From positions 11,361,501 through 11,425,500 of the forward strand of contig NC_087245.1 in NCBI RefSeq assembly GCF_037042905.1: a stretch of 64,000 nt of DNA, in the 5' to 3' direction. The notes below the pieces were generated by a model. The model saw nothing but the letters and a program-made list of their open reading frames with translations, was not told the DNA's origin and did not search any database. Position 1 is the first letter of the stretch, and every line of letters starts with the position of its first letter. A program made the position numbers and the translations under genes. This document shows positions 34,621 through 46,200 of this stretch, in pieces. The DNA comes from Lytechinus pictus (taxonomy: Eukaryota > Echinodermata > Echinoidea > Temnopleuroida > Toxopneustidae).

Positions 34621-35229
34621 CATATCTTCTATCAGAGATTATTATTGAATGGGTGAGTCTTTAGGTCAAAGGTCTAAATTTGTTCATTAATTGTACAAAA
34701 GCATATTTGTCTCTGCACGATATTAAGTTCAATTATATTGAATGAATTTCTTATTGCGTTAAGCGGGGGCATCTGTGTCCTTTGGAGATTTCATATTTCT
34801 AGTTTTGTCATATCTTCAACTTCAACTTCTAGTAAATGAACTAACCGTGGACAGCCATGATATCTCAGTTGTCGTTGAGTTAACAATGTTGAAATTAAAT
34901 TGGAGCTACGCTAAAATTCACTTCCGAACACCATTTTCGATAAACCTAATACAAGATGAATAAAAGTTTTTAAAAAAAAAGTATTATAGACTGAATTCTA
35001 GAAGCAAAAGATTGATTTTGAGAGCCGACACACGTGCAAAAATGTTGACCTATATACTTCCGCTGTCAAACTGCGCACTGGATCGGCCTGAATCCGAGAA
35101 AAAACAACATTGGAATGAAGCTAGAGGTCGTCTAAACGTTGATTCTGTGGTATTGTGGTTCATGTTTGTGTTTTAATCATGATTCAAATCATGATTCTGG
35201 ATTGAGGTTGCATAAACGCAGTCTACATG

Positions 35230-36325
35230 TTCTCACTTCATATTATTGGAAAGCATGTGAATAAGCATAATCCATAATGCAATATTTTTCTCAGTATTTT
35301 GCTTTAGGACTAAAATTTGCGATTCTCGATAATTATATATGATGTCATTTTATATGAACGGAGATGTATGTGTTTGCATTTTGAAAAGATCGATTATTTT
35401 TTCCTGTTCAAAATTAGAATTCAAAATTTAAAATCAATTCACATTGAAATATTTCATTAAACTTATTTCCTGTTAAAGCCACACTCTAAAAACTTTCTAA
35501 ATGTTTGATCAACTTTTATTTTCTGCTTATCACAAACATGTTGTCTGTTTAAGTACTAATTTTTTTTTAAAGACATATAATCACAATTCTGTCCACATAA
35601 GATAACATTAGATGAGTAGTACAATGAAACCCATATATTATTTTTTGCGAATTTAAATGTTTCTCTTAAAAACAAATACTTAATTTTGGCTGTTAATTTG
35701 AAATAGGACACAAAACTGGCGGGTATACTCGTAGTTGTATTTTTTACCGTATATATAGCTTCCCAACGGTGTATATGATTTAGTTTATGTTTCCGCTTCT
35801 TCTTAGATTCCACCTAGCTTTTTTAAATCCCAAGTACAGAAATTTGACTTCTACCCCATAGCATAATGAACCAAACCGACATTTTGAGGGGGCCAGCTAG
35901 GCATAGCATATGGGGAAAATTTCTACAAAGTTGCGAGCGAGCAAAGTATTGGAATATCTGATGCTTGGAAGAAGAGAATAAATGAGGAAATCTTTGACAA
36001 AATTAAAGATATATTCTTCACAAGACGTTCTTTTTAGTATAGCAACTATAGAAAAATGTTAACCTCCGTAAGCAGTGGCATATCTACGGGGCAAGGTGTA
36101 ATGTGCCCCAGGTACTTTGAGGGGGCACATAAACTATAAAGAGACAACTGAAAGAAAATATTAGAGGATTTCACCCCTCCCCCATTTGAAGGCGAATTTA
36201 ATGCATCAAAACTTGTCATTTATAGGTTTTGAGTGACACAAATTTTGTAAAGCTTTTTGCTTCATCGCATGATTCCTCTCAGAACCACAGAATTTGGAGT
36301 CCCTAGTATAGTTCTGAAACTTGAT
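35230..36325. other. Intergenic, no gene seen
   Basis: AT-rich sequence with no family-like frame or clear repeat boundary. Confidence 0.5.
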
Positions 36326-36329
36326 TTAA

Positions 36330-37177
36330 CCCTTTCTAGGCCGGGGTATTTTGGGATTTCATATGGCCGCGGGGGGGGGGGGGCTCCCAGGTCCCCCTTG
36401 AGATCTCGGCCGTCGAACGCGCGATCGTGCCGAAAAATCTTTCTCACCAAGAATAAGACTTTAATAAGACCATTGATGGTGTTTGGTAGCTTCATAATGG
36501 GCCTTAGTCTATCTCTCTCACCTGAGACATAATCTACAAAATTGTATAGTAATTTATTTCATGCGAATTGCTATTAAGTGATTATGCTAATTTATGCGTA
36601 ATTAGTATGCGATCGAAATCATACTTTTCCCTCTAAGTCTAACTCCCTAAATAAAGCTCCAAATGTTCTAATATTTGGTATAGATACTCTTTGAGGTTTT
36701 CTTAGCAAGTGAACATGAAAAAATTGCAATATCAAATCATTTTCTTATGTATTCATTGTTTTTTGCAATTTCTTATGTATTTCCTTGTTTTTACCTTTTG
36801 TTTTTCATTGTTTTTTCAATGAAATTTGTTGGGGACTCTTCTGAGATCATAAAAAGCATAAAATAAATACATTTAGACCAGCAAAACTAAAAATAATCAT
36901 ACATTTATGAATTTTGGTTGAAAACACAATTTGCATTGACTTTGTACACAAAACCACGTTTTTGAGCAATTTTTGGACATGCACTTACATAATGTTGCGT
37001 AATTTCGGAACCACGTACCCGGGTGACGCAAAATTGGTCTCAAAAGTTGCGCAAGACTTGAAAGTAAAAAGTCTGCGAGTGGCGCGGTCAAAAAAAATTC
37101 GCGCGGCGAAAATATCGCGCGATTCGTTGAGGGGGGCCTCCGATGTAGAGGCCCCCCCCCCCCCGGCCTAGATAGGG
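36330..37177. mobile_element. piggyBac-like non-autonomous element with TTAA target duplications, 848 bp
   Basis: The termini CCCTTTCTAGGCCGGGG and, inverted, CCCTATCTAGGCCGGGG are nearly identical and flanked by TTAA at 36326-36329 and 37178-37181. The TTAA target and CCCT start fit the piggyBac superfamily. A G-run (from about 36370) and a C-run (to about 37164) follow the termini. The right arm is CpG-rich (GCGCGGCGAAAATATCGCGC). No transposase frame. Confidence 0.85.
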
Positions 37178-37181
37178 TTAA

Positions 37182-39834
37182 AGGCTTCATCAGGGTCCAG
37201 ACTTTGTAGGATTTATAAAAATTAAGAAATCGCAATACAGAAAAAAGAAACAGGAAGAAATAAAGAACAAATAATACATCCAGAGGACTTTGCATTCACA
37301 AACTTTACTAATATCATTTCAAAATTACTAGTATTGATTTCATATTTATTTCAGGTCCATGGGCAAAATGTGCAAAAAGTTGCACTTTACTAATTCAAAG
37401 TTGAATTGAATTTCCATGCTTGATCGCAACGTAAAAATTATAATGGAGATACTACGGTACTGCAGTCCATCGGGAAGGGGGTTCAAGTGAAGAGGGGAGA
37501 CAGAAAGAAAGTAAGAGAAAAAGAAAGCAAGAAAGATAAAGAAAGAAAGAAAGAAAGGAAGGATCGAAGAAAGAAAGAAAGAGGGGGAGAGAGAGAAAAG
37601 GAAGGAAGGACGGAAAGAAAGAAAGATATCGATTGCGGTACCAAACACTTATTTACAAAACATATTCGTATTATATGTTGGAATGTGGTTTATTGGAGCC
37701 CAGTATTTCCTCTTCAAAGTTTGATAGGATAGTGAGAAAGGTAAATTCTGTTTTCTTAATTATTCGAGCAAGTTTCCGAAATTGGGTGGATAGTTTTTGG
37801 ATACTAGGGGTTACTAGTATACGGTATATGATTAAAATCGCAGCAGCAACATGTAACACTAAAATAAGATGATAAATGGTGATACGGTAGTTTGGAATCG
37901 TCCACTTTGAAATGGGATTATAATAATACATATTTTAAAGGTAAGTCTATAGTGTATTATATTATATTACAATCACAGCATAATGTAATAATTTTCTAAT
38001 TCATATTACATTAAAATATTCAAAAAGATTTCTTCTCATGTTAATCTAATCATAATTTTGTAATGTTTTGACAAAAGTAGAAAAAGTCCCCTACACCAAG
38101 GCAATAAACTCACTCATTCAACGACTACCGAGCTGCTGGATCGTGATACTAGATAAGCACTGGTAATATCTCTCTTTATGTATCCTTTTCCATTGTTTAC
38201 ATGATTATGATTTTACAAGTCTCATATTTTTGCATTTTATATTACATTTGTCTTAATTAAAACAGAGCTGCGTTACTTTAAATCTTGCCATTTGTAGTCG
38301 GAAGAGAGACGGTCGCTGAGCCTTTTTTTAGCCAGGCTTTCAGTTTCACCTGGCTTGGTCGTTCGGCGGTTTACGTCTCACGTCCTAAATCTGACCCGGA
38401 GGTATCCCGATGACGAAGACAAGACATTTCGTTTACCGGTACTGTGCTGTGGCCGCGGCACTTAAACTGTTGTGAATTGTCATGATTGTGGCTGGTTAGA
38501 TTTGAGGAGTAAAAATGTATATATTTTAGCTATATCGTGGTTGTGGTAAACCCTCCAGCTTTTATTTATGTCATCCACTTGCAAGCCAGCGAAGTTTAAT
38601 CTTGTTATGTTAATTGACAATGTGTGTTAGTGTAGTCTAGACTGTACAGTGTTGAAATTACTTTTTACGTCGACTTGGACGGCTGGCGTTTCTAAGGTGG
38701 AGATTGGTTGACGTTACTGGAGATTCCCCCTAAAGGCCCTAATGAAATATTAGAACTAGCTCAATCTGGCATTGAGTTGTCTATCAACAAGACTTTCCCA
38801 CAAATAAAATTAAATGAACAACGATAAATTAAATAATCATTTAACAATTAATATCAATGAAGAAAAAATACAAATCAATTTTTTAATAAACAATGTTAAA
38901 CATTAAATGAATTTGTAAACAAGCTGGACAATCTGCGATGCTAAGCCATGCATTGAATCATGAAAAAAAGAATGGCTCTCAAAAACTGAAAATGGCTCTG
39001 GTAAAATGAAAAATGGCCTTCAAGTTTTTTTCAAAATGGCTCTCTAAAATTAAAATAAAAAGTAATTTTTAGATGATTCTTATTGTTGATTTGGATTGAA
39101 TATATTCTGCGAACCTGGGTGGTGTTCATAAAATTGTTCATAAGTTACAAACAACTTTACGCGCAACTGATGTTACAGTAACTATTCTTACGCTACATCT
39201 AAATGAATACGAATCAGATTAGCACCCAAAACATATTCCATTTGCTCGTAACGTTGATTGTTAATTAACGAACCACTTCATGAATCATCTCCCAGTCTCG
39301 ATACACCTTACATAAATTTTCCCAATGCCATCAAAAAATTATATTTTGGCTACAGCCTCTTACTCTCGGATTATGGAAGGGGGTCTAACTTGTCAGAGTT
39401 TGCGAGACCAAAAAATATGAGGGCTTGGGATGGCAAAATGGCCATTAACTTTATTCTTGGCTAAAAAAAGACCGGATGTGATGCTGGGGCAGATCCAGGA
39501 TTTCATGGGATCGGGTGATGCAGAAGACTGTTCCATATTTTTAGGACAAGTCTTTTGTGGTAAAATTTCTTGTTGGCAAGAAATGATCATTGTTGCAAAA
39601 AAATAATTAGCAAAGAGTGTAAATTGAAACCTTGATTTACTGAGCCCTTTTTAAGGCTGTTACTATCTTCATTGTTTATCTACATTTCTTAATTACATTT
39701 TTAGTAGGCCTACTTTGTACATGTACCTTTAAAATGAGCCCCCAAATCTCAATGTCTTCTCTTTGTGATTACTAGATCATTTATGTCTCCATAAATTTAT
39801 TTTTGTAATACTGAAATGTCTTTTTTTTCTTCAG
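37182..39834. other. Upstream region of the aquaporin gene
   Basis: It contains a polypurine tract at 37488-37625 and a CpG-containing, non-repetitive stretch at about 38285-38470 (with ACGTCTCACGTCC and CCGCGGC) that could be a promoter or first exon. No splice donor could be assigned with confidence. Confidence 0.4.
37488..37625 (+). repeat. Polypurine GAAA-type tract, about 138 bp
   Basis: Almost all purines (GAAAGAAAG units), interrupted by a few pyrimidines. Such tracts can form triplex (H-DNA). Confidence 0.92.
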
Positions 39835-40087
39835 AGTCTGGTTGAATTGACAATGGAAACTTCAGATCATGAAAGAACTTTATTTTAAGTTTATTCTAAC
39901 AAGGACTGCCTTGCCAGCACAGCTACAGGACAATAGGAAGCTCTTGCATACCTTCTCTTTTGAAAAGTCACAAACACATGTGGATTCAAATATGAGTGAT
40001 TTCTGTAAACTGAAAACACATTCCTCTAATAATTGCACGTGGCCAGGAATTGACAAAATTTAAGAACTTTAAACTACAAGAACCAAA
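39835..40087 (+). other. Probable aquaporin 5' UTR exon segment with upstream ATGs
   Basis: A strong acceptor (polypyrimidine tract then TTCAG) ends at 39834, and the sequence runs open to the start codon at 40088. At least three upstream ATGs occur: an 11-codon ORF from 39853, and a 64-codon ORF from 39869 with an internal in-frame ATG near 39993, ending at 40063. They could damp translation if this is leader sequence. Confidence 0.5.
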
Positions 40088-40274
40088 ATGGATGACAGCA
40101 GTACAAGTAGTAAAGGCCGGTGCTGTAGATGTTCAGTCACGACCTGTCGCTGCATTGTGGCAGAATTTTTCTGTATGTTTCTCTTCATGTTTATTGCTGG
40201 AACAACAGATCTCAATTGGACAGATCGTCCACCCATATCAGAATTACAGGTGGCACTGACCCTTGGTTTTGCAA
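40088..40274 (+). CDS. Aquaporin coding exon 1: N-tail, TM1, start of TM2
   Basis: 62 codons + 1 base, donor GCAA|GTAAGT. It begins MDDSSTSSKGRCCRC and includes the hydrophobic TM1 at residues 23-38. Confidence 0.93.
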
Positions 40275-43200
40275 GTAAGTGCATGATATTTTTCTTTTTT
40301 AAAGAAATTATTTATCATTTATGTATTCTGATCTTGAGACTTTAAACTTTATAAAACACGAAGTCCAACTCAACAATAAGTTATTAGATTAAGAAAAAAC
40401 AGAAGCTAGGAAGACAATGATATCACTCACATTTTTTGTATTTTTTTTTTTACATTTGATTATAAACTATAAAAATTACAATATTTCTGGATTTGATGAT
40501 AAAAAAGGAATGCCACCAAATTGCAATAAATTGCATTGTACATGTACTTTATTAAGGATGTATGGAGCACTATTTTTATTTACTTTTAAAATGTTTCATT
40601 TTATTTCTTTATCATTTCCACAGTTACGACATTGACACAGTGTTTTGATGCAATCAGTGGTTCACATCTGAATCCAGTTGTTACAATGGGTTTTATCATA
40701 ACGAGGCAAGTTGGTGTCATCAAGGGGCTTGTCTTTCTTGCTGTCCAGTTTGTTGGAGCTTTCACGGCTTGTCTTCTTCTACAAGGGTGAGAATTTATCT
40801 GATATGTTTTATTAAAGTGGTACTTTAGGCTAAACATAATGATTCGAACAGATTAAGGAAAATCAGACAAACAAAACACTGAAAATTTCATCAAAATCCG
40901 ACAAGGAATAACAAAGTTATGGTATTTCAAAGATTTGCATTATTCCGGTGAATAAGTTCTAGGCATGTCTTCATAAATTTGTATTTTATTACAGTATATA
41001 TGAAATTAGGTTTATTCAAATTCCGTCCGATGTGTGCGGGTTCTGTTTTTTTTTTCTATTCCGGTATTCTGATTGATAAAACAATGTAATACATAACAAA
41101 CAGTTTGACCATTTCTTCTTCTGTTGGGGGTATTTGTTTAATTACTATCATAACTTTGAAAATATATGGATCTAGTCCATGAAACTTGGACATAAGGTTA
41201 ATCAAGTATTAGTGAACATCCTGCTTGAGTTTCAGGTCACATGACCAAGGTCAAAGGTCATTTAGGGTCAATGAACTTTGGCCAAGTTGGGGGTATTTGT
41301 TGAATTACCATCATAACTTTGAAAATTTATGGATCTAGTTTATGAAACTTGGACATTAGGTTAATCAAGTACCACTGAATATCCTGTGCGAGTTTCAGGT
41401 CACATGACCATGGTCAATTGTGCACTGTAGAGAACCCATCTATTTTATACCTTTTATTCATTCTGTCTTTCTGCTAAAATGAGATAACAAATTCCATATT
41501 TCATTTTATCATGATGAAAATTCATATTTGCTCCCAGAGTTGCTCTTTAAGACATGTATCAAGAATTAGATCTTTTTATGAAATTGAAACAGTTCATCCT
41601 TTTTTTTAGACCTGTACAATCTCACGTTTTTTTTTAAATAAGACAAATAACAAAAGTGGAGCATATACGTGTACATTGTTTATGCAGGAAATGACCTTTC
41701 ATTGTCACCAAATTGTATTTTTAAAGTTCTAACTAATTTTAGAAATGATTGGTAACTGTTAGAATGAAGGAGGAGCCGTGGTGTAGTGGTTCTGATTCTC
41801 GTCTTGTAAACAGAGGGTTGTTGTTCGAATCCCGGTCTGGTGTCCTTTGGCAAGGCGTTAATCCACACTTTGCCACTCTCGACCCAGGTGCTAAATGGAT
41901 ACCCGGTAGGATGTGAAATTCATTGTAGCTTGTCCAGTCCTGTGTGCGCCTCACAGGCGACTGACTGGAATACTCCTCAGGGAGTGGAGGATGTGCACAC
42001 ATTGTGTGCGGGAATGATAATCGACTGATTAAATCCGATGACCAGGGTATTGTATATCTGTAAAGCGCTATATATAAGCAGATAATTATTATATGGTAAA
42101 GATTATGTCAGTTAATGTAATAGTACACTGTATGTAAAATTATCACTGTATACAATATTCAAGTACTGAATATTATTGGGAATAAATTAGGAAGATAAAA
42201 AAAGAGCTATGTACACTGATTATTATGCCAGAGTTGTAATGATTATTTTGTAAAGTGATGTTTGACTACAGTTTTTGCACCAGTCCATACATGAAAATGT
42301 ACCAATAGGGATAATAAATAGAGGCATTTTGTAATACTATATGCAATAGTATAATATTCTGAGGTGGGCAACAACATTGCTGCAGAACTCTAGCTGACTA
42401 TATGTAGGCTACATGTACATGTACGTGTATCTATATTAAACGACATAACCAAACCTGGGATAAAAAGGACTACATGTACATTTTACATTATTTTCCCAAC
42501 ATGTCTCAATGGCGATTCCAAGCAAAGTGGAAATTTTCCGTAAATTTACATTGGCTCTTTTTCAAATCTGGATCAAAATTTTCTATTTAAACTCATATGG
42601 AAGTTCATAAATACAAAGGGTGAACACGATTAACCTAAAAAAAATGTTCTTACTCATCTCTTTTTACGAGAATCCGAACCATCCAAAAACATATTCATGG
42701 GACTATTTTAAGAATTTGTTTGTTTTGTAAAATTTTCAGTTTGATGATCTCAAGGCCATCATTTTACACCTAAAAGAAAATTTTCAAATATATTTACGGG
42801 AAGGGTTAAAAAAAAATGTCTAATTTGTGGTGCCGGACAGAGTGTAATGCTACTGACCAGAGTTATTGTATCCACAAAAGAAACTTGAAGTTTCTTCCGA
42901 ATTACAAAGGTTTTATTTCGGACCTCTATGTATTACCGTATATATGTTTTGCACAGTATTGAAATTGGCAAAAGTGTTTTGATTTGAAGAACTACATGTA
43001 GTAAAAAGTAATCAGTCACCTTTTTCCATGTCCTTTTTGTGTATTATGAGACTAACTGATTTTGGGGACGTTACATGGCCTCCACAATATACAGCAAACA
43101 ACCTTTCTGTATACATGTACATGTATTGTTTTAAAGCCTCGTTTGTCAAGATAAATTGACAGTATCAACTTGACAGAAAGACTTGCCCATAAAAGCATCA

Positions 43201-46200
43201 AGTACTGTGAAAACGGTGGAATCGCCCATTATCATCATAACAAACGTGTTGCTGAAAACTACACAGTAGGGCCGTCTGCACCAGCCCAAGTTTTCAATTA
43301 ATCACGCTATTTCTGATCCAGCAAATCATCCCGATATGAACAATGTCAAGATCATTTGTAGTGGAGATGCAATAATCGCGATTAGAATTGCTCTTGCGTT
43401 GGTGGAGATGGGGTTTCTTGAATCTTGAGATTAATCACTATTAGTGGCCTGATCTGGCTAAAATCTTGAGATTGAGCAAACTCGGGCTGGTGCAGCACTG
43501 CCTATTTATTTAAATAATTGGAAAGACATTACATGTATATTGCCTACTTTGCATTTGCGTGATTATTTGTGCCATCAACACTTATTGTTAAAAATGGTGG
43601 TACTTCATTAATAATTACCCTTTCTCCTGTTCCCCTTCTTAATTTTAGTATACTTCTTTTTTCCTTTGTATCTTTGCCTCATTCCCTAAATAATTTGTTG
43701 TATAGTAGCTTTTGGGGGTCCACTCATCCAATCAGCTGCTGAGGATCTAAGTGTGTTGTATATACATGTATTCATTACAAATTGTTATTTTAAATGGACA
43801 TTGTTGAAAACACTATTTCAATCATAATCAGCATTAAATTAATTGATATTAATAAAAGTATTTAAAAAAATGATATTTTGGGGCTACATGTAGGAGAAAC
43901 ACAATAGGCCTACATGTATGCGTTGGAATTGTGAGCAAGTTTCGTCTGGAACTGCATGCATACAGGCGTAAAAAATTTGGTCTAGAAAGTTGCACAAGAC
44001 TTGAAATAAATGTTGTATGCTGAAAGATGCAGTGTCTACTTTTTGCATTCAAAACATCAAGGGGACAGAAGATTCCATTACAGGCCTTCTTCCCTCTTTT
44101 GTGCCAACTTTGCATACAGTCCAAGTGAACCAAAATAATGCTTCCCGGGTCGAGAAGTTGGGTATGAAAATGAGAAAGAATCTGTTGAAAAGTCGCTTGA
44201 AATCCTATCTCATAGTGACTCTCCATTTCACTTGCAGTCTCGTTTGTGATTCATGCTTCAATACTTAAAATTTTGAATTAGTAATGCACCCTCTGACAAA
44301 TGTAGTCCTACATTGTATCAAAGTATCAAAGAGTAATGAAGGAGACAGATGGTGATTTGAAAAGGATTTCCTGGAAAAGGATTGAAGCTACATAAATGTA
44401 CATGTATAGTATATAATGTTGCTCAGTCATATTTCTGTTAAATGCAAACATGTGTGATTTGATAATCATTACTTGTTGCATGCAGTTAAATCAAATCTGA
44501 AGTCTCTGTCTTGGTGATATTCTGCAACTTGTAATAAGTTTCATTTAAAACACATACACACACATTGCATTGGACTTTAGACAGTGCATTATGTGACAGA
44601 ACTTTAAATCTTTAATATATTTTAATTATAGATCTTTTCCTCTGCTTCCTTTAATGCATACGTACATCTAGGTCTATCTGTTTAGAGTCTTGCCTGATTG
44701 ATATACATGTACATGTAGGCCTGCATATTGTCGAGATATTTTCGAGTTGTAGGCCTACATTTTTTTTTTAAAGAGTTTATTGACCCATTACCTTCACATG
44801 TGTTCCTGATTTAGGGTTGTTATGAACTTGCATTCCAAATCACCATTGGCCTTCATGCTGAGGAAGAGGAGGGTCTGTGTAGTTTGAACCAACAGCCTCA
44901 TTTCCATTCAAAGTACTCCTATTTTTACTTTGATGATGTGCCGTATAGGCCCTATGGAGTTATTTTTGTTACATACTGTATGCTCTGAACTACAGATGTC
45001 ATATGATTCAGTCATGTCAGTAGAAAATGCAGATTTTAGGCAAGGCTCAAGATTGGGTGGGCTTGTTATTTTAGATGAAATGGCAAACAGAGTCTGTGTT
45101 TAAAGACTACAGGTCCTGAACTTCAGATATGATCACTCTTTTGAATGAGATGTCGTGTGTCAATAATCAAAATGTATTATACACATGTAGCAATATCATA
45201 ACAAGTGACTTGCAGGAAAGGATGTAGCCTACACCGCAATGCTAATTAATTTTACCATGGACTTACATGTACAATGTCCATGATCTTTAATACCAACCCC
45301 AAGTTGTAAGTCCATGGTTGTACATTTACAAGTATGTAAACATTTTCAATTTTAATTTTTGTAAGTCCTTTCCAAGATACAAATACATGTAAATGTGAGT
45401 GTGAGTAAAAAGTGCAGATTACATGTATGTAGTAGGCCACTGAAGTGGGGGGGGGGGGGAGGGGGCCGTCTTCAATTTAATTGTACAAAAACAGAAAAAT
45501 TACAATCTGATTGTGATTTTTTTACATGGTCATGCAGCCACCATTCTGCAGCCCATGTGTACATGTAGGGCTTTAATCCACACGCATGTACGTTTGCCCA
45601 AGTATGTTAAACGATTGAATCCTGGGAAGTCGACTCTCATTGTGACTAGCAAGTTTTTTAATCAGGCCTAGTTCTCTGGTAAGACCAGCCATGAGAGAAG
45701 CTCTAGTTGTGAAAGATTTTATTTCCTTAAATTGAATTTTGGTACAATTTGTTTTCCTTTGTCTGAACAGGGTAATAGGCGCCCAAGACTAAGACCCCCT
45801 TCAATTTTAACAAAGCACATCACAGTTGGGGTATGGTCAAGAGGTCAGATCCTCAACAAGTTGGGCAACATCATTCATTTTTACAACCAAATCAATACCA
45901 AACCAACAAGTAGCTATTATTTTTTAAAATAAAGTCAACTTTATTTTTGTTTCATGCAAATGCAATGTTTATCGGCTACAAGTATTGATATTGCCTTCAG
46001 TAGCATTTAATCAGGATGATATTGCATTACCGGTATATGTTAATGGATTTTAACCCATATTTTGGCTTTATGCTCATCTGTTCTACAGGTACTGCAGCTC
46101 CCTTCAGTTGCCTTGCATGGTGGTACTGTACAAGTACATAATTCTATATTAAAGATTCTCCTGTTTTATTTTAATCTAAAGAAAACATTTCTGATGTTTT

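Larger units (their letters stand above)
32079..35222. mobile_element. 3.1-kb foldback composite element with CTACATG target duplication
   Basis: The left end AGTGCGTTTATAGG and the right end CATAAACGCAGT are inverted copies. Just inside, both arms contain AATCATGATTCAAATCATGA. CTACATG occurs at 32072-32078 and 35223-35229. The interior is not coding: two minisatellites, a polypurine tract, a 132-145-bp tandem array and a nested MITE. Confidence 0.72.

Noticed and set aside
43849-44226. 125-codon frame on the - strand
   Set aside because: It overlaps a decayed repeat and has low complexity of support: no splice sites and no recognisable domain.
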